From: Chara braunii
Lineage: Eukaryota; Streptophyta; Charophyceae; Charales; Characeae
Assembly: GCA_003427395.1 (NCBI GenBank)
Contig: BFEA01000089.1
Span: 1,230,612 to 1,294,427, forward strand
Length of the DNA: 63,816 nt
Reading direction: 5' to 3'
This document shows positions 20,573 through 31,925 of the stretch, in pieces. The translations under genes were made by a program, and so were the position numbers. Under the pieces are notes generated by a model. It made no database searches, was not told where the DNA came from, and was given only the letters and a program-made list of their open reading frames with translations. The first letter of the stretch is position 1; every line of letters begins with the position of its first letter.

Positions 20573-22576
20573 TTGTCGTCGTCTAGTGATCCAGCCATTG
20601 AAGCCTTATTGAAAGACTGGACTCCCTTAACTTTGGGTGGACCTTTTCCGTACGTGATTGAATACTTCACCGCCATAGTGAATATTGAATTAAAGGAAAA
20701 GGTCTATGTGTTGGTGACTAAGTTTGTGGAAGCTAACGAGTACGATATAGGGGTTTACAATCAGAAGGGGAGAAGACTGACAGGCGCATTGTGAGGGTGT
20801 CAGAATTGAGCTGAGACGATAGCGTACACCTATAAGAGAAAGTTGGAAAAAGAAGGGAAGCGGGTTACCCTGGGATTAAAGGCGAGAGAATACCGCGTTG
20901 CCCCTAGCCCGCCTATTCCTGAAAGTTACCTCGATGGGAGCAACTGGGAGCCTATGATAAATATGGTACTCAGGGTGAGATGCTGGAGGAGGTAAGTGAC
21001 GAGTAAAGCGAAAAGGATCTCGGGTGAAGAATTGGAAGTGAGGAGAGAGAAGTTCCTCTAAAAAAACAGGCCACTGAGAGAAAAATTTGAGGATGTCTGT
21101 GCATCGCTGAGTTCTTTTGGAAGGAGAGAACCGATTCCGGACGAAGTTGAGACATATGAGTCGGTCAATGGCGGTTGGGAGCAGTTACACCTTTATGTGA
21201 CGAGTGTGCGGTTCCTCGGAACTGGGGTATACGACGTGCGGATCTACTTGCCAATCGAAAGAGAGATCGACCTCGTTTATGGTCGATGTTGGGAAAGGGC
21301 AAGAGAAGTGGTGGAAGATGAGAGGGATAAATTACTTTCGATAGGTAAGGATGTCGTATGGAGTACAAGGATAATGACCTTTGAGCGACTGTCGAAACCT
21401 CCGGTTCCTTATGAAGCATTGAGAGAAGGAAAGCAAGAAGTGGTGATCGGGTTCGTTTTACGCCACTGGGCCGCCAATGGCCAAGGGAGGAGACTGTAGA
21501 CCAGGAGGCGGAAACATAATTCGGGAAGGGCGAGAACTTGATAGGAGGATGTCCGATGATCTGTACCGACTCCTGAGGATGCGGACTTGGGAAGATCTGT
21601 GTACGTTGGGAACCGCTATTTGCAGGAGGATAAGGTGTTCAAGAATTGGGAGGATTGAAATAAGGAGAGGAGCCGCTTGTCTGAATGAGCTAGAAGGCGA
21701 GTTGTATCCTGACACAGGCCTGTTTAGGATAGAGGGCGAGCATGAGATTAGAAACGACAGAGGAAGGTTGATAGGTATCTTGAGGGTTGTAAAGAATTAA
21801 ATCCGATGAGTGGGGTCCTTCCCTTCCGGCCTTGGTTTCCGCGAAGCAGCGGGGCTGGGAGATTGAGTAGTGTGGAGGAAAAGTGACTTCTGGATTCCTT
21901 GAACAAGTTAGCCTCGAGAGAAGTTTTCCCTTACGTAATCGCGAGGTACGAGGTTTTGAAGAAGCTCGGGTTGGGGGGTGAATGCCTTTATGTGTTGACC
22001 TGTTACTTCATTGATCTTGACGAGTACGACACGCGGATCTATGTGCCGAATGATAGATATAAGAAAAAATGGCGGGCAGTTGGGATAGTTCTGGAAGAGA
22101 AGAGGAGTTGGAGAGAGATGGTGGGATTCATGTCTGGAGCACGGATGTAGTGCCTTTTGAAGGGATACCTAAACCTCAGCCTAGCATGGCCGCGCTCCAA
22201 AGGAATGGATGGGAGGCAAAAATAGAATTTGTACGAAGGATTAAAGACAGTGAGCCGACGGTCAGTAGCGCTGCTGAGACTGGAACTGAGACCGAGAGCG
22301 ATGTCGGGAGCAGTGACTGATCAAGAGGAAGTGAATAGGGTGTCTTTCGATGGAAGGATAACGTCGATTATTCGAATAAGGTCAACGAGATCCCTGGATG
22401 AACGAAGCAGTAGGCAACTAGTCGAAGAGGTGATCGGACGAGAGCAACCGAGGTTGCTTGCGTTAGTCGTAATTGAAAGACGGATAACCTATGACATAAT
22501 GGTATGGTCACAGAGATGGCTGAGACACAAAGTGGAGAAAGATGAGACCGTCCAGGAAGCACGATCTCGTGTGTAA
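20573..22576 (+). CDS. Gypsy-2 accessory ORFs with a module repeated three to four times
   Basis: Module 1 (about 20600-20995) has FPYVIEYFTAIVNIELKEKV, then YVLVTKFVEANEYDIGVYNQ. Module 2 (about 21110-21490) has LHLYVTSVRFLGTGVYDVRI. Module 3 (about 21905-22260) has FPYVIARYEVLKKLGLGGEC, then LYVLTCYFIDLDEYDTRIYV. A partial fourth (22440-22560) has LALVVIERRITYDIMVWSQR. Modules 2 and 3 share a second half: VVWSTRIMTFERLSKPPVP in module 2 and HVWSTDVVPFEGIPKPQP in module 3. Module 1 has YRVAPSPPIPE there. Frameshifts and stops separate the modules. The function is unknown. Confidence 0.55.
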
Positions 22577-22901
22577 GAGGGAGTGACGTGAAAATTAACT
22601 CGCTCGTGGAGCGGTTTCTGGATCCAATACCAGGGCTGGTGGAACTCAACCGACGAACCAGGACTAGTCGAGCTTGAAAGAAAGGTTGGGAGGCTTGTGG
22701 CTATTTATAAGGAAGAGAAGGAGAGGATAGTAAGCTGGAGGAACGATTTCTTGGTTAGGCAGGTGAGAGAGATTCGTGATGAAATAGCCGAAAAGAGAGG
22801 TGGCTAGCGGCGAGCTAGGGGGGGGAAGTACCAATTGAGCGCGCGAGCTGAGATAGAAGGATTACTGGTATGAGTTAGGGTAGAGGCAACGATGAAGCAG
22901 A

Positions 22902-23405
22902 GTGCTTCAAGAAACCAGCAATAGAGGCCAGAAAGTGCGTAATCTGGAAGGCGGCAGACATATTTCTTTTGGCGAGACTAGAGATTCAAACTACGCCATT
23001 CGAGGGAGAGACGGTCTTTCGAACGTGGAGGGAGACCATAGCTGCGTCAAAAGAGAAGTTAACGGAAGACGCGAAGGAGTTGGGAGAGTTTTCTAAGGTG
23101 GTGGTTGACCGGGTCTCCCTGAGAACTCTAGAAGCTAACTCTCGCTACTCGCAAGCAACTCTAACTATCGCCTTGGTTATTAGGCTTGAAGGGAAGGACG
23201 AGGACTTTGAAGCATTTCAGGAAGTTCCAGAGGCTCAATAGAGAGAGTTTCGGCAACCTTGAGTAGACTATTAGAAGAATAGAGGAGAAGGATGGAAGCC
23301 AAGGGAACTTATCTGACTTCGCTAGGAGCAGAGAAAATTCGACCATTTCTCCAGCTTGAATCTGTAAAGACGCAAGAGTAAAAAACGAATAGTCCCAAAA
23401 GGAGA
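22902..23405 (+). CDS. Gypsy-2 gag N-terminal region (probable)
   Basis: The frame at 22969-23241 carries FEGETVFRTWRETIAASKEK and a charged helical stretch, then VSLRTLEANSRYSQ. It leads with a few stops into the capsid-like frame that follows. It may be the N-terminal part of gag or the last accessory ORF. No domain is recognised. Confidence 0.4.
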
Positions 23406-24445
23406 ATGGGTGTGGAAAACATAAGCGACGCAGAAAAGCTTAGAAAGGTGCTTAAGAGAATTGGAAGCTCGGGCGAAGGAACTAGAAGGGCGACCTGTAA
23501 AAGGGGAAAGTTGGAGGAAGGAGGTTTAACTAGGCCTAGAACGACAAGGTTCTCGGACCCTGGAGTCAGGGACCCGTGGCGAGAGGCCCCTGGAGAGCCT
23601 AATCGGAGAAACCCATACACTATGGCATATGCGTCGGGGTCTTATGTGCCCCTTTTTTTTGGATCGGTGTATCAACCACCGGCTTTGACCAGGATCCAAA
23701 CTATCTTCACGGGAAAGAGCGTCTCTGAGTTCTTAGATGATTGGGAGGTTATTGGGGTAAGGGGCAAATGGACCGACCAAAAGATGATCGCGAATTTCCT
23801 CCACCATACAGCATCGAAAATAGACAGAGAGGTAAGAAACGCCATTCCACACGATGATAGATGGTTGACATTTAGGGAGAGGGTTACCAGGATCTTTGCT
23901 TGTGACGAGATTCGGTAGAAGACCTGAAGGAGATGAAGAAAGAAGAAGAGGAGAGTCTGGTAGCTTTTGCGAGGAGAAACGAAAAGGCCTCAAACCCACT
24001 GGTGGAAGGAGGATTTATGGGAGAACTAGAAAGGTGCGGGATATTCCTAGGATCCCTACTACGTGTGAAGCGAGAGACGATTGTGCGGGACCTTCCCTCA
24101 AAGGGTGTGACGTTTGCTCAAGTCAGAGCCTTGGCCCACGACATGGAGGGGCAAAGTGCAAAGGCTCATATCCTGAAAGTTCTTGATAACCTAGGGAAAG
24201 AAGTGACTACGGGAAGAGGAGGAAGGCTTCAGTCCGAAGATAGGAGACCTACAGTCGAAGGCAGGGATACCAGTACGAGCTCTCTAGGAAAGGGGAGCCT
24301 ATTAGGGGCGACGACGAATGGAGGAAGGGAAACCGAGGAGATTGGAAAAGGAACGATGGAGAGTGGGGGACCTCCAAATGGTCGAACACTAAGGATAACA
24401 GGTGGAAACCAGAAAGACGTGAGGAGGAAATGGCGAAGGAGATAG
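23406..24445 (+). pseudogene. gag: Gypsy-2 gag, capsid region
   Basis: Capsid-like residues run from IQTIFTGKSVSEFLDDWEVI and GKWTDQKMIANFLHHTA through DRWLTFRERVTRIFACDEIR to a stop at 23918. The protein resumes in another frame at 23933 with EESLVAFARRNEKASNPLV, DLPSKGVTFAQVRALAHDM and a charged, basic linker. The F-x-x-FL-x-x-W-E pattern is that of Ty3/Gypsy retrotransposon Gag. One frameshift/stop near 23918 breaks it. Confidence 0.8.
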
Positions 24446-24539
24446 AAGTCTTAAAGGCGGCAATGGAAAAGCTGCAAAATAATAGTCAGAAAAAGGGAGG
24501 AACCTCCTGTTCGGGGTACTCCGCGGCCAGAGGGCCGAG

Positions 24540-25336
24540 AGAAGGGAGATCCTAGTCCGAGACGGACCTGGAATGATAAAACGTGTATGTACTGTGGAGA
24601 CGAGGATCACAACAAGAGGGATTGTCAGGCAATGCTAGATGCGCTAAAGGAAGGTATCATTGAATTAGATGATAGGAAATATGTGATGTGGGCTGATGAG
24701 GGGAAACATGTGCCCTTCCTGCCTTCGATGAAAATTAATGTGGATATCCGAAGGAGAAGGATAAATGAAGCAAAGGGAAAACAGGCGCAGGTGCCGATGG
24801 CGGCAAAGGTTTCCCGAGTGACTTTCAAAGACGAGTTAGGTGAACCACTGGAGGGTCCAGGGATGAGGATTTCCTCCATTAAGTTTGAGGAAACAATGAG
24901 TGATAGAGAGGCTTATATATGCGGCCAAGGGGTGGGAGAATCTAGTAGCGGAAAGAGGGAGGACCAGGATCAACCGATGACGAATGAGCAAGTGGAGTCG
25001 CCCAAGTCGCCCCAGTCCCCTAGGAAAAGAGGGGCCAAGAAGTTACAGCTAAAAAGTTCGTTGGACGAGGTTGATTTGAGGGAGTCATTGAGAAGGGCAA
25101 TGGATATGCCCATCCCTATCACTCTCAAGGAATTCATAGCTGGCTGTGAGCCGGCGAAAGATGAACTGATAGGAATGATGCAGAAAGCTAAGGTGCCGCT
25201 GGCGGAGACGGCGATCTCTGGAGACCCAAAGGTGGAGGCGAAAACCTCTGCCTTGATAGCTGAGAAAGGAAAGGAAGGAGTAGAACTCGTTGGAGGCAAG
25301 GGCGACTACTTTTACGTCCTTGGTAGTGGGAAGTAA
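24540..25336 (+). pseudogene. Gypsy-2 nucleocapsid knuckle and linker
   Basis: The zinc knuckle CMYCGDEDHNKRDC (C-x2-C-x4-H-x4-C) lies at 24585-24626 and would bind the genomic RNA in particles. It is followed by DALKEGIIELDDRKYVMWAD and a long acidic/basic linker that includes AAKVSRVTFKDELGEPLEGP. It runs in one frame to a stop at 25334, immediately before the protease. Confidence 0.85.
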
Positions 25337-25971
25337 AACGCCATCGTAAACGGAGTAAGGATGAAGGCTATAGTGGATGACGGATCCGAGTCCACCGTCT
25401 GTGAGGATAAGGTAGCGCGAGAACTTGGGCTGGAGGTGGACAGGAGTCTCGATAGCTGACTATGGTATCCGCCAATAAGCTGAGGCAGCCGGCGCTTGGG
25501 GTGTGCCATAAGGCCAAGGTCGTAGTAGCTGGAGTCGAGGTCACCGTGCCAGTCTTCACGGTAGAGTATTGTTCATCGGAGCTAATCCTTAGGAGGACAT
25601 GGCTGACTTATGTCAATGCAACCACCGAGAACAAGCGGGATGGGAGCCAGACAGTCACCATAGACGGGCCCGAAGGCAGCAGGGTTACCCTGAAGATTGT
25701 GAACGAATTTGACAAACATCACAAGGTTTCCCAGGAAAATAGAGGCCAGCTAATGACGAGGAGTTGCCATATGGTCCCTGAAGAACTCACCCTAGGGCCT
25801 CATAGAGTAAAAGGGAGAAGGATTGAAGTAGAAGATCTAGAGGGCAAGTATGTAGTAGACGGGACAGCTTACCCAAAAGAGAGCGACGACGATGAGTTCG
25901 GAGGGTGCATAAATCTGTCTTTTTTGGAGAAATCCCCCCACACGGCGGGAGGAAAAAATACAAGACCGTAG
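25337..25971 (+). pseudogene. Gypsy-2 protease (broken)
   Basis: An aspartic-protease-like N-terminus (NAIVNGVRMKAIVDDGSEST) has D-D-G-S where D-[ST]-G-[AS] is usual. It continues as VCEDKVARELGLEVDRS, then meets a stop at 25458. The rest (LGVCHKAKVVVAGVEVTVPV and SELILRRTWLTYVNATTE) runs in the frame from 25462 to a TAG at 25969. The protease would cut Gag-Pol. The altered second residue may be natural for this clade or a mutation. Confidence 0.65.
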
Positions 25972-26680
25972 CCCAAAAAGTTAAACCGGTTGCGGTTAGC
26001 CGTGACAGGACCAGAGAGATAGGGATCACTGAGGAGGAAACAACTCAGATTATCAGAAAACAGAAGGTCACTAAGAGGCAGAGAATTATTGAAGATAGAT
26101 TAAAATGGATGGATATAGGCAATGGGAATATAACTGAGGAGGAGAGAGAACTGATAATAGAGGCATTCAGGGCATGCGATAAGGCGGTAGCCTTCTGTGA
26201 CGCGGAGAGAGGGCGAATAGATCCGCGATATGCTAAACCCGTGAGGATCTATACGGTCCCGCACGTCCCGTGGAAAAAAGAGATGATAGTGGACTTCCTG
26301 AAGGAGAAAATCGGGACATTCGTAGCCGAGCCGTGTGAAAGTGCCTATGCAAACAGATGGTTATTCATACGAAAGTCAAATGGGAAGTTGCGGTGGATAC
26401 AAGACCTCCAGAAAGCAAATAAAAGTACAGTTAGAGACGTCGGGTCCATTCCGAATGCGCATCTCCTATCCGAAGGGTCAGTCGGACGTTCGATTTACTC
26501 AGTATGCAACCTTTTCTCAGGCTACGACGAGATCCCGCTTGACTACAGAGACCGACACCTGACTGCGATGCACACGCCATTAGGATTGATCCAGATGATG
26601 GTGGTACCGATGGGATGGACTAATGGGGTCGCGGTTTTTCAAAGAGCAATGGTAACAGTGTTGGGATAACTTATACCAAA
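25905..26680 (+). pseudogene. pol: Gypsy-2 reverse transcriptase, first part
   Basis: The order is CDAERGRIDPRYAKPVRIYT, VPHVPWKKE, ANRWLFIRKSNGKLRWIQDL (RT motif 2), SVCNLFSGYDEIPLDYRDR (first catalytic D replaced by N: NLFSGYD instead of DLFSGYD), HTPLGLIQMMVVPMGWTNGV, then a stop at 26667. The D-to-N change at a metal-binding aspartate would inactivate the enzyme. The sequence style (CDA-RGR, WTNGVAVFQR) is closer to a divergent Ty3/Gypsy branch also known from fungi than to common plant chromoviruses. Confidence 0.85.
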
Positions 26681-27107
26681 TTTGGTGGAGGTTCTCTTAG
26701 ACGACTTTCCAATCAAAGGGCCGTATGAGAAGGATGAAACCGAGGTGAGGCCCAGAGTGAGGAAGTTCGTCGCAACCCATGCTGAGGATATTAAGAAGGT
26801 GCTAGTGAAGTTAGAAGACGCGAATCTCACGGTGAGTGGGACAAAAAATAGGGAGGCGGTATCCTCCATAAAAATATTGGGCTATATCTGTGACAAGGAT
26901 GGCAGACGGCCGGACCCGGCAAAGCTAGAAAAACTTATGAACTGGCCTACTCCGCTCCGACATATTACCGATGTACGCCAGTTTTTAGGAGTAGTCGGGT
27001 TCTGGAAGAATTTCATAAAAGGATACGCTGAAAAGGCGGAGCCATTAAGGAGACTGCTGCGTAAAGGGATAAAGTGGAAATGGACGAGTAACAGAAAGAT
27101 GCAGTAA
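26670..27107 (+). pseudogene. Gypsy-2 reverse transcriptase, second part
   Basis: The frame continues directly after the stop: IPNLVEVLLDDFPIKGPYEK carries the catalytic pair as L-L-D-D instead of Y/F-x-D-D. Then come SIKILGYICDKDGRRPDPAK, the thumb, and NWPTPLRHITDVRQFLGVVG. It ends in a stop at 27105. Confidence 0.85.
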
Positions 27108-27565
27108 AAGTATTAAAGGGCGAGTTTAAGGAAGGAGGTCAGGTCCTAGGAGTCCCTTGTTTCGAGGATGAGGAGAACCGATCATTTGTTGTGTGTACAG
27201 ACGAGGGGCCAGCCTCCGTTGGTGGGGTCTTGGCTCAAAAGGACCCTGACGGTAAGGAAAGGCCTCTCAGCTTCGAGAGTAAAACCTTGAACACCACCGA
27301 GAGAAACTACTCGCAGTTTAAAAAAGAGGTTCTCGGGGTGCTGCATTGTTTGAATGTCTTCCGATATTATATCTACGGACGGAGGTTCGTATTGCGGGTC
27401 GATCCAACGGCGGTGGCTGTCGTGTTACAAAAAAACTTCTCTTTAACAGACCCTACAATTACTAGGTGGCTCATGCACATAAGGATGTTTGATTATGTGG
27501 TGGAGCGGATATCTGGGGCTAATCCGGCCGGAAGAAGGGAATCAAGGGTCGCCTGGAGGGGTTGA
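27108..27565 (+). pseudogene. Gypsy-2 RNase H
   Basis: SFVVCTDEGPASVGGVLAQK has the first acidic residue of RNase H. ERPLSFESKTLNTTERNYSQ, FKKEVLGVLHCLNVFRYYIY and LRVDPTAVAVVLQKNF follow, in the standard order of a Ty3/Gypsy RNase H. It ends at a stop at 27563 and is followed by about 200 bp of tether in mixed frames. Confidence 0.85.
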
Positions 27566-27776
27566 TAAGTTTTTACAAATGGAGATAGGTTCATTAAAGA
27601 TGGAGCCTAGTACCAGTGGCGCCTCTCTGTTCCTAGGGAATCTCTACACCAGTAAGTACCATCGAATAGGGTGATGCCTCATAGGGGAAATTGAGGCCGA
27701 TAACAAGCTCGGGAAGGAAGCTCAGCAATATTGTCTTAAGGCGGGTCACGTCTTTAAGAGACCACCTAAGAATGGT

Positions 27777-28463
27777 ATGCCGATGAGGGTAGTTTGCGAC
27801 GAGGAAGAGAAGAAAGATATAATAGCGGAACTTCACGATGGTATCGTTGGAGGGCATAGAGGAGTAAAAGGGACCTTTGAGAAGGTCAGGCACCTTTACT
27901 GGTGGGACGGTCTATATAGAGACGTGGAGTCTTACTGCCTGATGTGCGTGGAGTGTCAGAAGAGGGTCATGGTTAAGTATAAAGAGTCGTTGTTTCCTTC
28001 ATATCCGACAACGGTAGGACAAAAGGTTCACGTCGACTTAGTCAAGATGCCCAAGGGAGAAGGAGGAATGAACTACATCATGGATATCAGGGATGACCTG
28101 ATTGGGTTCGTAGAAGCATGGGTGCTGCGTCAGAAGACTGGGAAAGCAGTCAGTGAGTATCTAACAGAATATATCACCCGATACGGATGTGTCGGGAAGA
28201 TCGTCATGGATAGGGGGTCGGAGTTCATGGCTAAGGAAGTCCAGGGTTTGCTCCAAAGAGCAGGAATTCGAGTGTCGTTGTTCACCGCATATCGCCCCCA
28301 GACTAACGCCCCTGTTGAAAGAGGATACCAATCTCTAGTAAACGCGCTCGGCAAATGGTGTGAGGGGAGGGAGAAGAAGTGGCCGAAGTACCTGAGATTC
28401 GCGGTTTGGGCAGATAACGTTACTGTTCGATCGACCACCGGGTACCCGCCCTACACTTTATGA
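27777..28463 (+). pseudogene. Gypsy-2 integrase core
   Basis: The longest clean frame of the element. The zinc finger is H-x6-H (LHDGIVGGHRGV) and C-x2-C (CLMCVEC). The catalytic core has D in VHVDLVKMPK, D in VMDRGSEF and E in APVERGYQS, with exactly 35 residues between the last two (D-D-35-E). The end is WADNVTVRSTTGYPPYTL and a stop at 28461. The catalytic set is intact although the polyprotein around it is broken. Confidence 0.92.
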
Positions 28464-28499
28464 TTCGGAAGGCACTGCCCTTTACCCATAGAATTTCAT

Positions 28500-29189
28500 A
28501 TGGATTCTTGGATGAAGATCGACTGGGAAGAGGTGTCGACTAGGGAGCAACTATTGAGCGCTAGGATTAGGCAACTAGTTGAGACGCTCGAGGATAGCAC
28601 CCTGGACGCTATAGAAAAGTTGAAAAACCAAAGGGGGAAGGAGAAAGAAAGGTGGGATAAAAACCTTCGAGTCAGGCCGGAGGGAATACCTACGGGGAGC
28701 CTAGTTTTACTCTACGATTCCACTCTGGAGAGAACGTAGACAGGGAAACTAGCAAACAGATGGATGGGGCCCTACCGTGTGGTTAAGAGATTAGAAGGCG
28801 GGGCCTACCTGCTTGAGGAATTAGACGGAACTAGATGGAAAGAGCCGGTGTTCGGGACTCGCTTAAAAGTATTTAAGGAACAAAGAGAAGTCACCCTGGA
28901 TTCGAAGAGGGGTAAGGGGAAGGAGAAGGTTGATGAGAAGCTAGTGAAACCTTCGGAAAGGCCAATGGTAGAACCCACGAAGGGGCATAAGTCATCCACC
29001 TATGAGGTAGGGGAACCCTCTAAGGGACCCGTGAAAAAGAGGCGAGAAAAGGGCTTAGGCGTCCGAAATAGCCGAAGGAAGGACACGAAGAAAAAAAGGC
29101 GAAAGGTCTTAGAGTCAGCTACGCTAAGGCGAGAGAAGAAGCGCAAAGGTAAGGAAGCCATTAAGAGTGTGGTAGTCGTAGACTCGTAG
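28500..29189 (+). pseudogene. Gypsy-2 integrase C-terminus with GPY/F motif and basic tail
   Basis: A helical stretch (VSTREQLLSARIRQLVETLE) runs to a stop at 28737. Next comes LANRWMGPYRVVKRLEGGAY, the GPY/F-type module, then a long lysine/arginine-rich tail (KRREKGLGVRNSRRKDTKKK) that looks like a nuclear localisation region. No chromodomain is seen. Confidence 0.8.
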
Positions 29190-29420
29190 ATAAGGGAGAG
29201 AACAAACACCGCCGTGAGAGGAAACGGTGGAGAACTAAGAAACGATTAGGGGTCAAAAAGAAGATGATTAAGAAAACGTCAGACAAAAAAAAGAGGCAAG
29301 AGAGAAGGATCCGACAGAAACGGTGAGGATAATCTTGGGTTGATGGGTACAGAGTAGGAGTCGACAATCCTTCCTTCTCCTTTCCCTTGATATACCAAGA
29401 TGGCTCGCAGGGGATGTCGA

Positions 29421-29435
29421 GAATGGGGGGGGCCG
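29421..29435 (+). promoter_or_regulatory. Gypsy-2 polypurine tract
   Basis: GAGAATGGGGGGGG lies a few bases before the TG start of the 3' LTR at 29440. The short GCCGTTGC between tract and LTR is unusual and may mean that the LTR start is TGCTGTCG at 29437. Confidence 0.7.
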
Positions 29436-30659
29436 TTGCTGTCGGGCGGCTCCAGCCTTCCGCCGCCCTTTACTTCCTTGATTATAACACTTGAGAAGCA
29501 ATGGATTCAGTGGTTTCGCCAGGCGGGGCCTCGGCCGACGTCAAAAGATATAACGTCAGATACGTACGACAAGTATCGAGGCAGAGGGATTAAGAAAAGG
29601 GCAGGACTCGTGAGCTCCGAGTGAGCCACAGTCACGCACACTATTGAGGTGTGTCATCGCCAAGACATAAAGGGACAGCTACTCCAGGAGGAGTGTCGGA
29701 GGTTCCTGGTAAACGATAAGAGCAAGAAGGCCGGGCTCACATTAAGAACGGGACAATGAACAAAACAATGGGGGGCACTGACTCTTGAGACGAGCCTTTG
29801 AGCGGGTTAAGCGACGGTAACACCAGAATTCACTGCCGGGTCAAAATCAAGGGAAAGCACTACGAGAGCACCCTCGTGGCCGTTGCGTTTGGGCTATATG
29901 TGAGGCCTTAAGAAGCGTTGCGGGCCTGAGGTTGGAGAAAGGGGGCCTCGGGCCATGGAATTACTAAACCTGGAGTTCAGGCCCTGCAGAATTTTATAAG
30001 GCCGGTACCGTTCGCGTGGGGACCACACGAGCACAGGCCCGGACCTAGGTTCGGGAGAAGGCCCGGTACCAGGGCGCTGCAAAAGGCCCGGTACCCGACA
30101 AAAAGGCCTTTTTACGGAAACTCTTCGAAGGCTCAAACAAGCCCAGGTACAGGCTCGGGAAAGCCGTGGTACCGGGGCGCTGCAACTTGTCGGCAACCCC
30201 AGAGCACACGAAGGCGCTCGGGCACACCGAGAAGAGAGCCCAACAAAGGATAAAAGCCCAATCGGGCTCAAGGTCGGGGCTTTTTGGCGGATACGGACTT
30301 ACACGCGCACAGGAGGAGCCAACGAGACTTCCGACAGGCGCACTTCAGGCGCACTATGGGAGCTCGGGAGTGAGGGAAGATGCATACTGACGGCGCACGC
30401 ACAGGCACACAAGGGGAGCTCGAGGGGCAGACCGGGAGCAGGACTCATACAGGCGCACCAGGAGACGGACAACGGGGAGAAGAGAGTCGAACGTGCGGAT
30501 GGTGAGGCGCAGGTAAGTGGGACCGGGCACGCACAGTCGAGGGCAGCCACGCACAGACCGCGCGCACTCGGGTTCAGGCGCGCACAGCCGTGTGCAGCCT
30601 CGTACACCCCGCGCGCAGGCGGATCGGGATGCAGGGATTAGCCACGTGCATCAGCGTTC

Positions 30660-31070
30660 GCCCGTGCACACTCGTGCGCACACGCGCGCGCACCCGCGCA
30701 CTGTCGGAGGATCGGAACGGGGCGTGCGGAGCCGCGCGCACTCTTGCGCACACATGCGCGCACCCGCGCACTGCGGAGGATCGGGATTAGGGCGCGCGGA
30801 CCCACACACACTCTTGCGCACACGCGCGCGCACCCGCGCACTGTCGGAGGATCGGGACGGGGCGTGCGGAGCCGCACCATCTAGATGTGTATAAGAGACA
30901 GCCCACACACACTCTTGCGCACACGCGCGCGCACCCGCGCACTGTCGGAGGATCGGGACGGGGCGTGCGGAGCCGCACGCACTCTTGCGCACACGCACGC
31001 GCACCCACGCATTGTCGGGACGGTCGGGATTGGGGCACGCGCAATCTCGCGCACGAGCACGCGCACCCGC
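30660..31070 (+). repeat. Tandem array in the 3' LTR (copy number uncertain)
   Basis: Units as in 16138-16440, with about one extra unit on either side of the adaptor. The true number of units cannot be read from this assembly. Confidence 0.8.
30877..30901. other. Nextera/Tn5 mosaic-end adaptor remnant (assembly artefact)
   Basis: AGATGTGTATAAGAGACAG (30883-30901) is the Tn5 mosaic end used in Nextera libraries. It is preceded by CATCT, the inner end of the mirror copy, as in a mate-pair junction adaptor. It sits between two copies of the same 65-bp unit, so the repeat was probably joined wrongly. Confidence 0.95.
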
Positions 31071-31666
31071 GCACCGACGATCGGGACGGCGCGCACATCA
31101 TTGCACAAGCCCGCCCACGGCCGGAGAACCTTCGTGCAAGGGCGCGCATCGACGTGCGGCCCGCACACAGGCGGGGTGACTGCATAGCTCCCAGACGGGG
31201 GAGCGAAAACAGGAGCGCCAGGGTGCAGACAGCAGCGAACGTTCACGTGCGGACGAACCGGGCCCTGGAGTGCGAATAGGGCCCTTGGACACGGATCGGG
31301 AACACGGGGCCCGGGCACAAGGAAAACGGGACTGATCAGGGTCCGAGGGCGATAACACAGGGCATTCGAGTGAACCGGAAATTGGGAGTAAACCGGGGGC
31401 TGACGGGGACTCAGTTTGGAAGAGACGTGTGCTGGAACCTTTGGACAAGCCGGGCCTTCGAGCTCTGGATGGGACCTTAGGGCACAGACCGACGCGGCCC
31501 TGGACTAAGAAACAAGGCCCGAGACTCTATAGGCCGGTGGTGCCAGATTCAGGGCGGGCCCATCAGACTGAAGCAAGGACCATCAGATTGAGACCAGGAT
31601 CTTTGGAATAGGACCGGGGCTATCAGATTCAGGCTGGGGCTGCCAGATTTGAAACCGGAACCTTCG

Positions 31667-31925
31667 AAATCAGGCCAGAACATTTAAGATCCAGCCAGGA
31701 CATTCGAGCTCCGGCCAGGGCATTTGAGGTCAGGCCAGGACATTTGAGATCCGACCAGGACATTTGAGATCCGACCAGGACATTCGAGATCAGGCCAGGG
31801 CATTTGAGGTCAGGCCAGGACATTTGAGATCCGACCAGGACATTTGAGATCCGGCCAGGACATTCGAGATCCGGCCAGGACGTTTGAGATCAGTCCAGGG
31901 CATTTGAGAACAGGCCAGGACATCT
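31667..31925 (+). repeat. 20-bp minisatellite in the 3' LTR
   Basis: About 13 units of GGCCAGGACATTTGAGATCC type, the counterpart of 17033-17292. Confidence 0.9.

Noticed and set aside
30885-31004. Apparent short peptides around 30881-30905
   Set aside because: They are translations of the Tn5 mosaic-end adaptor.
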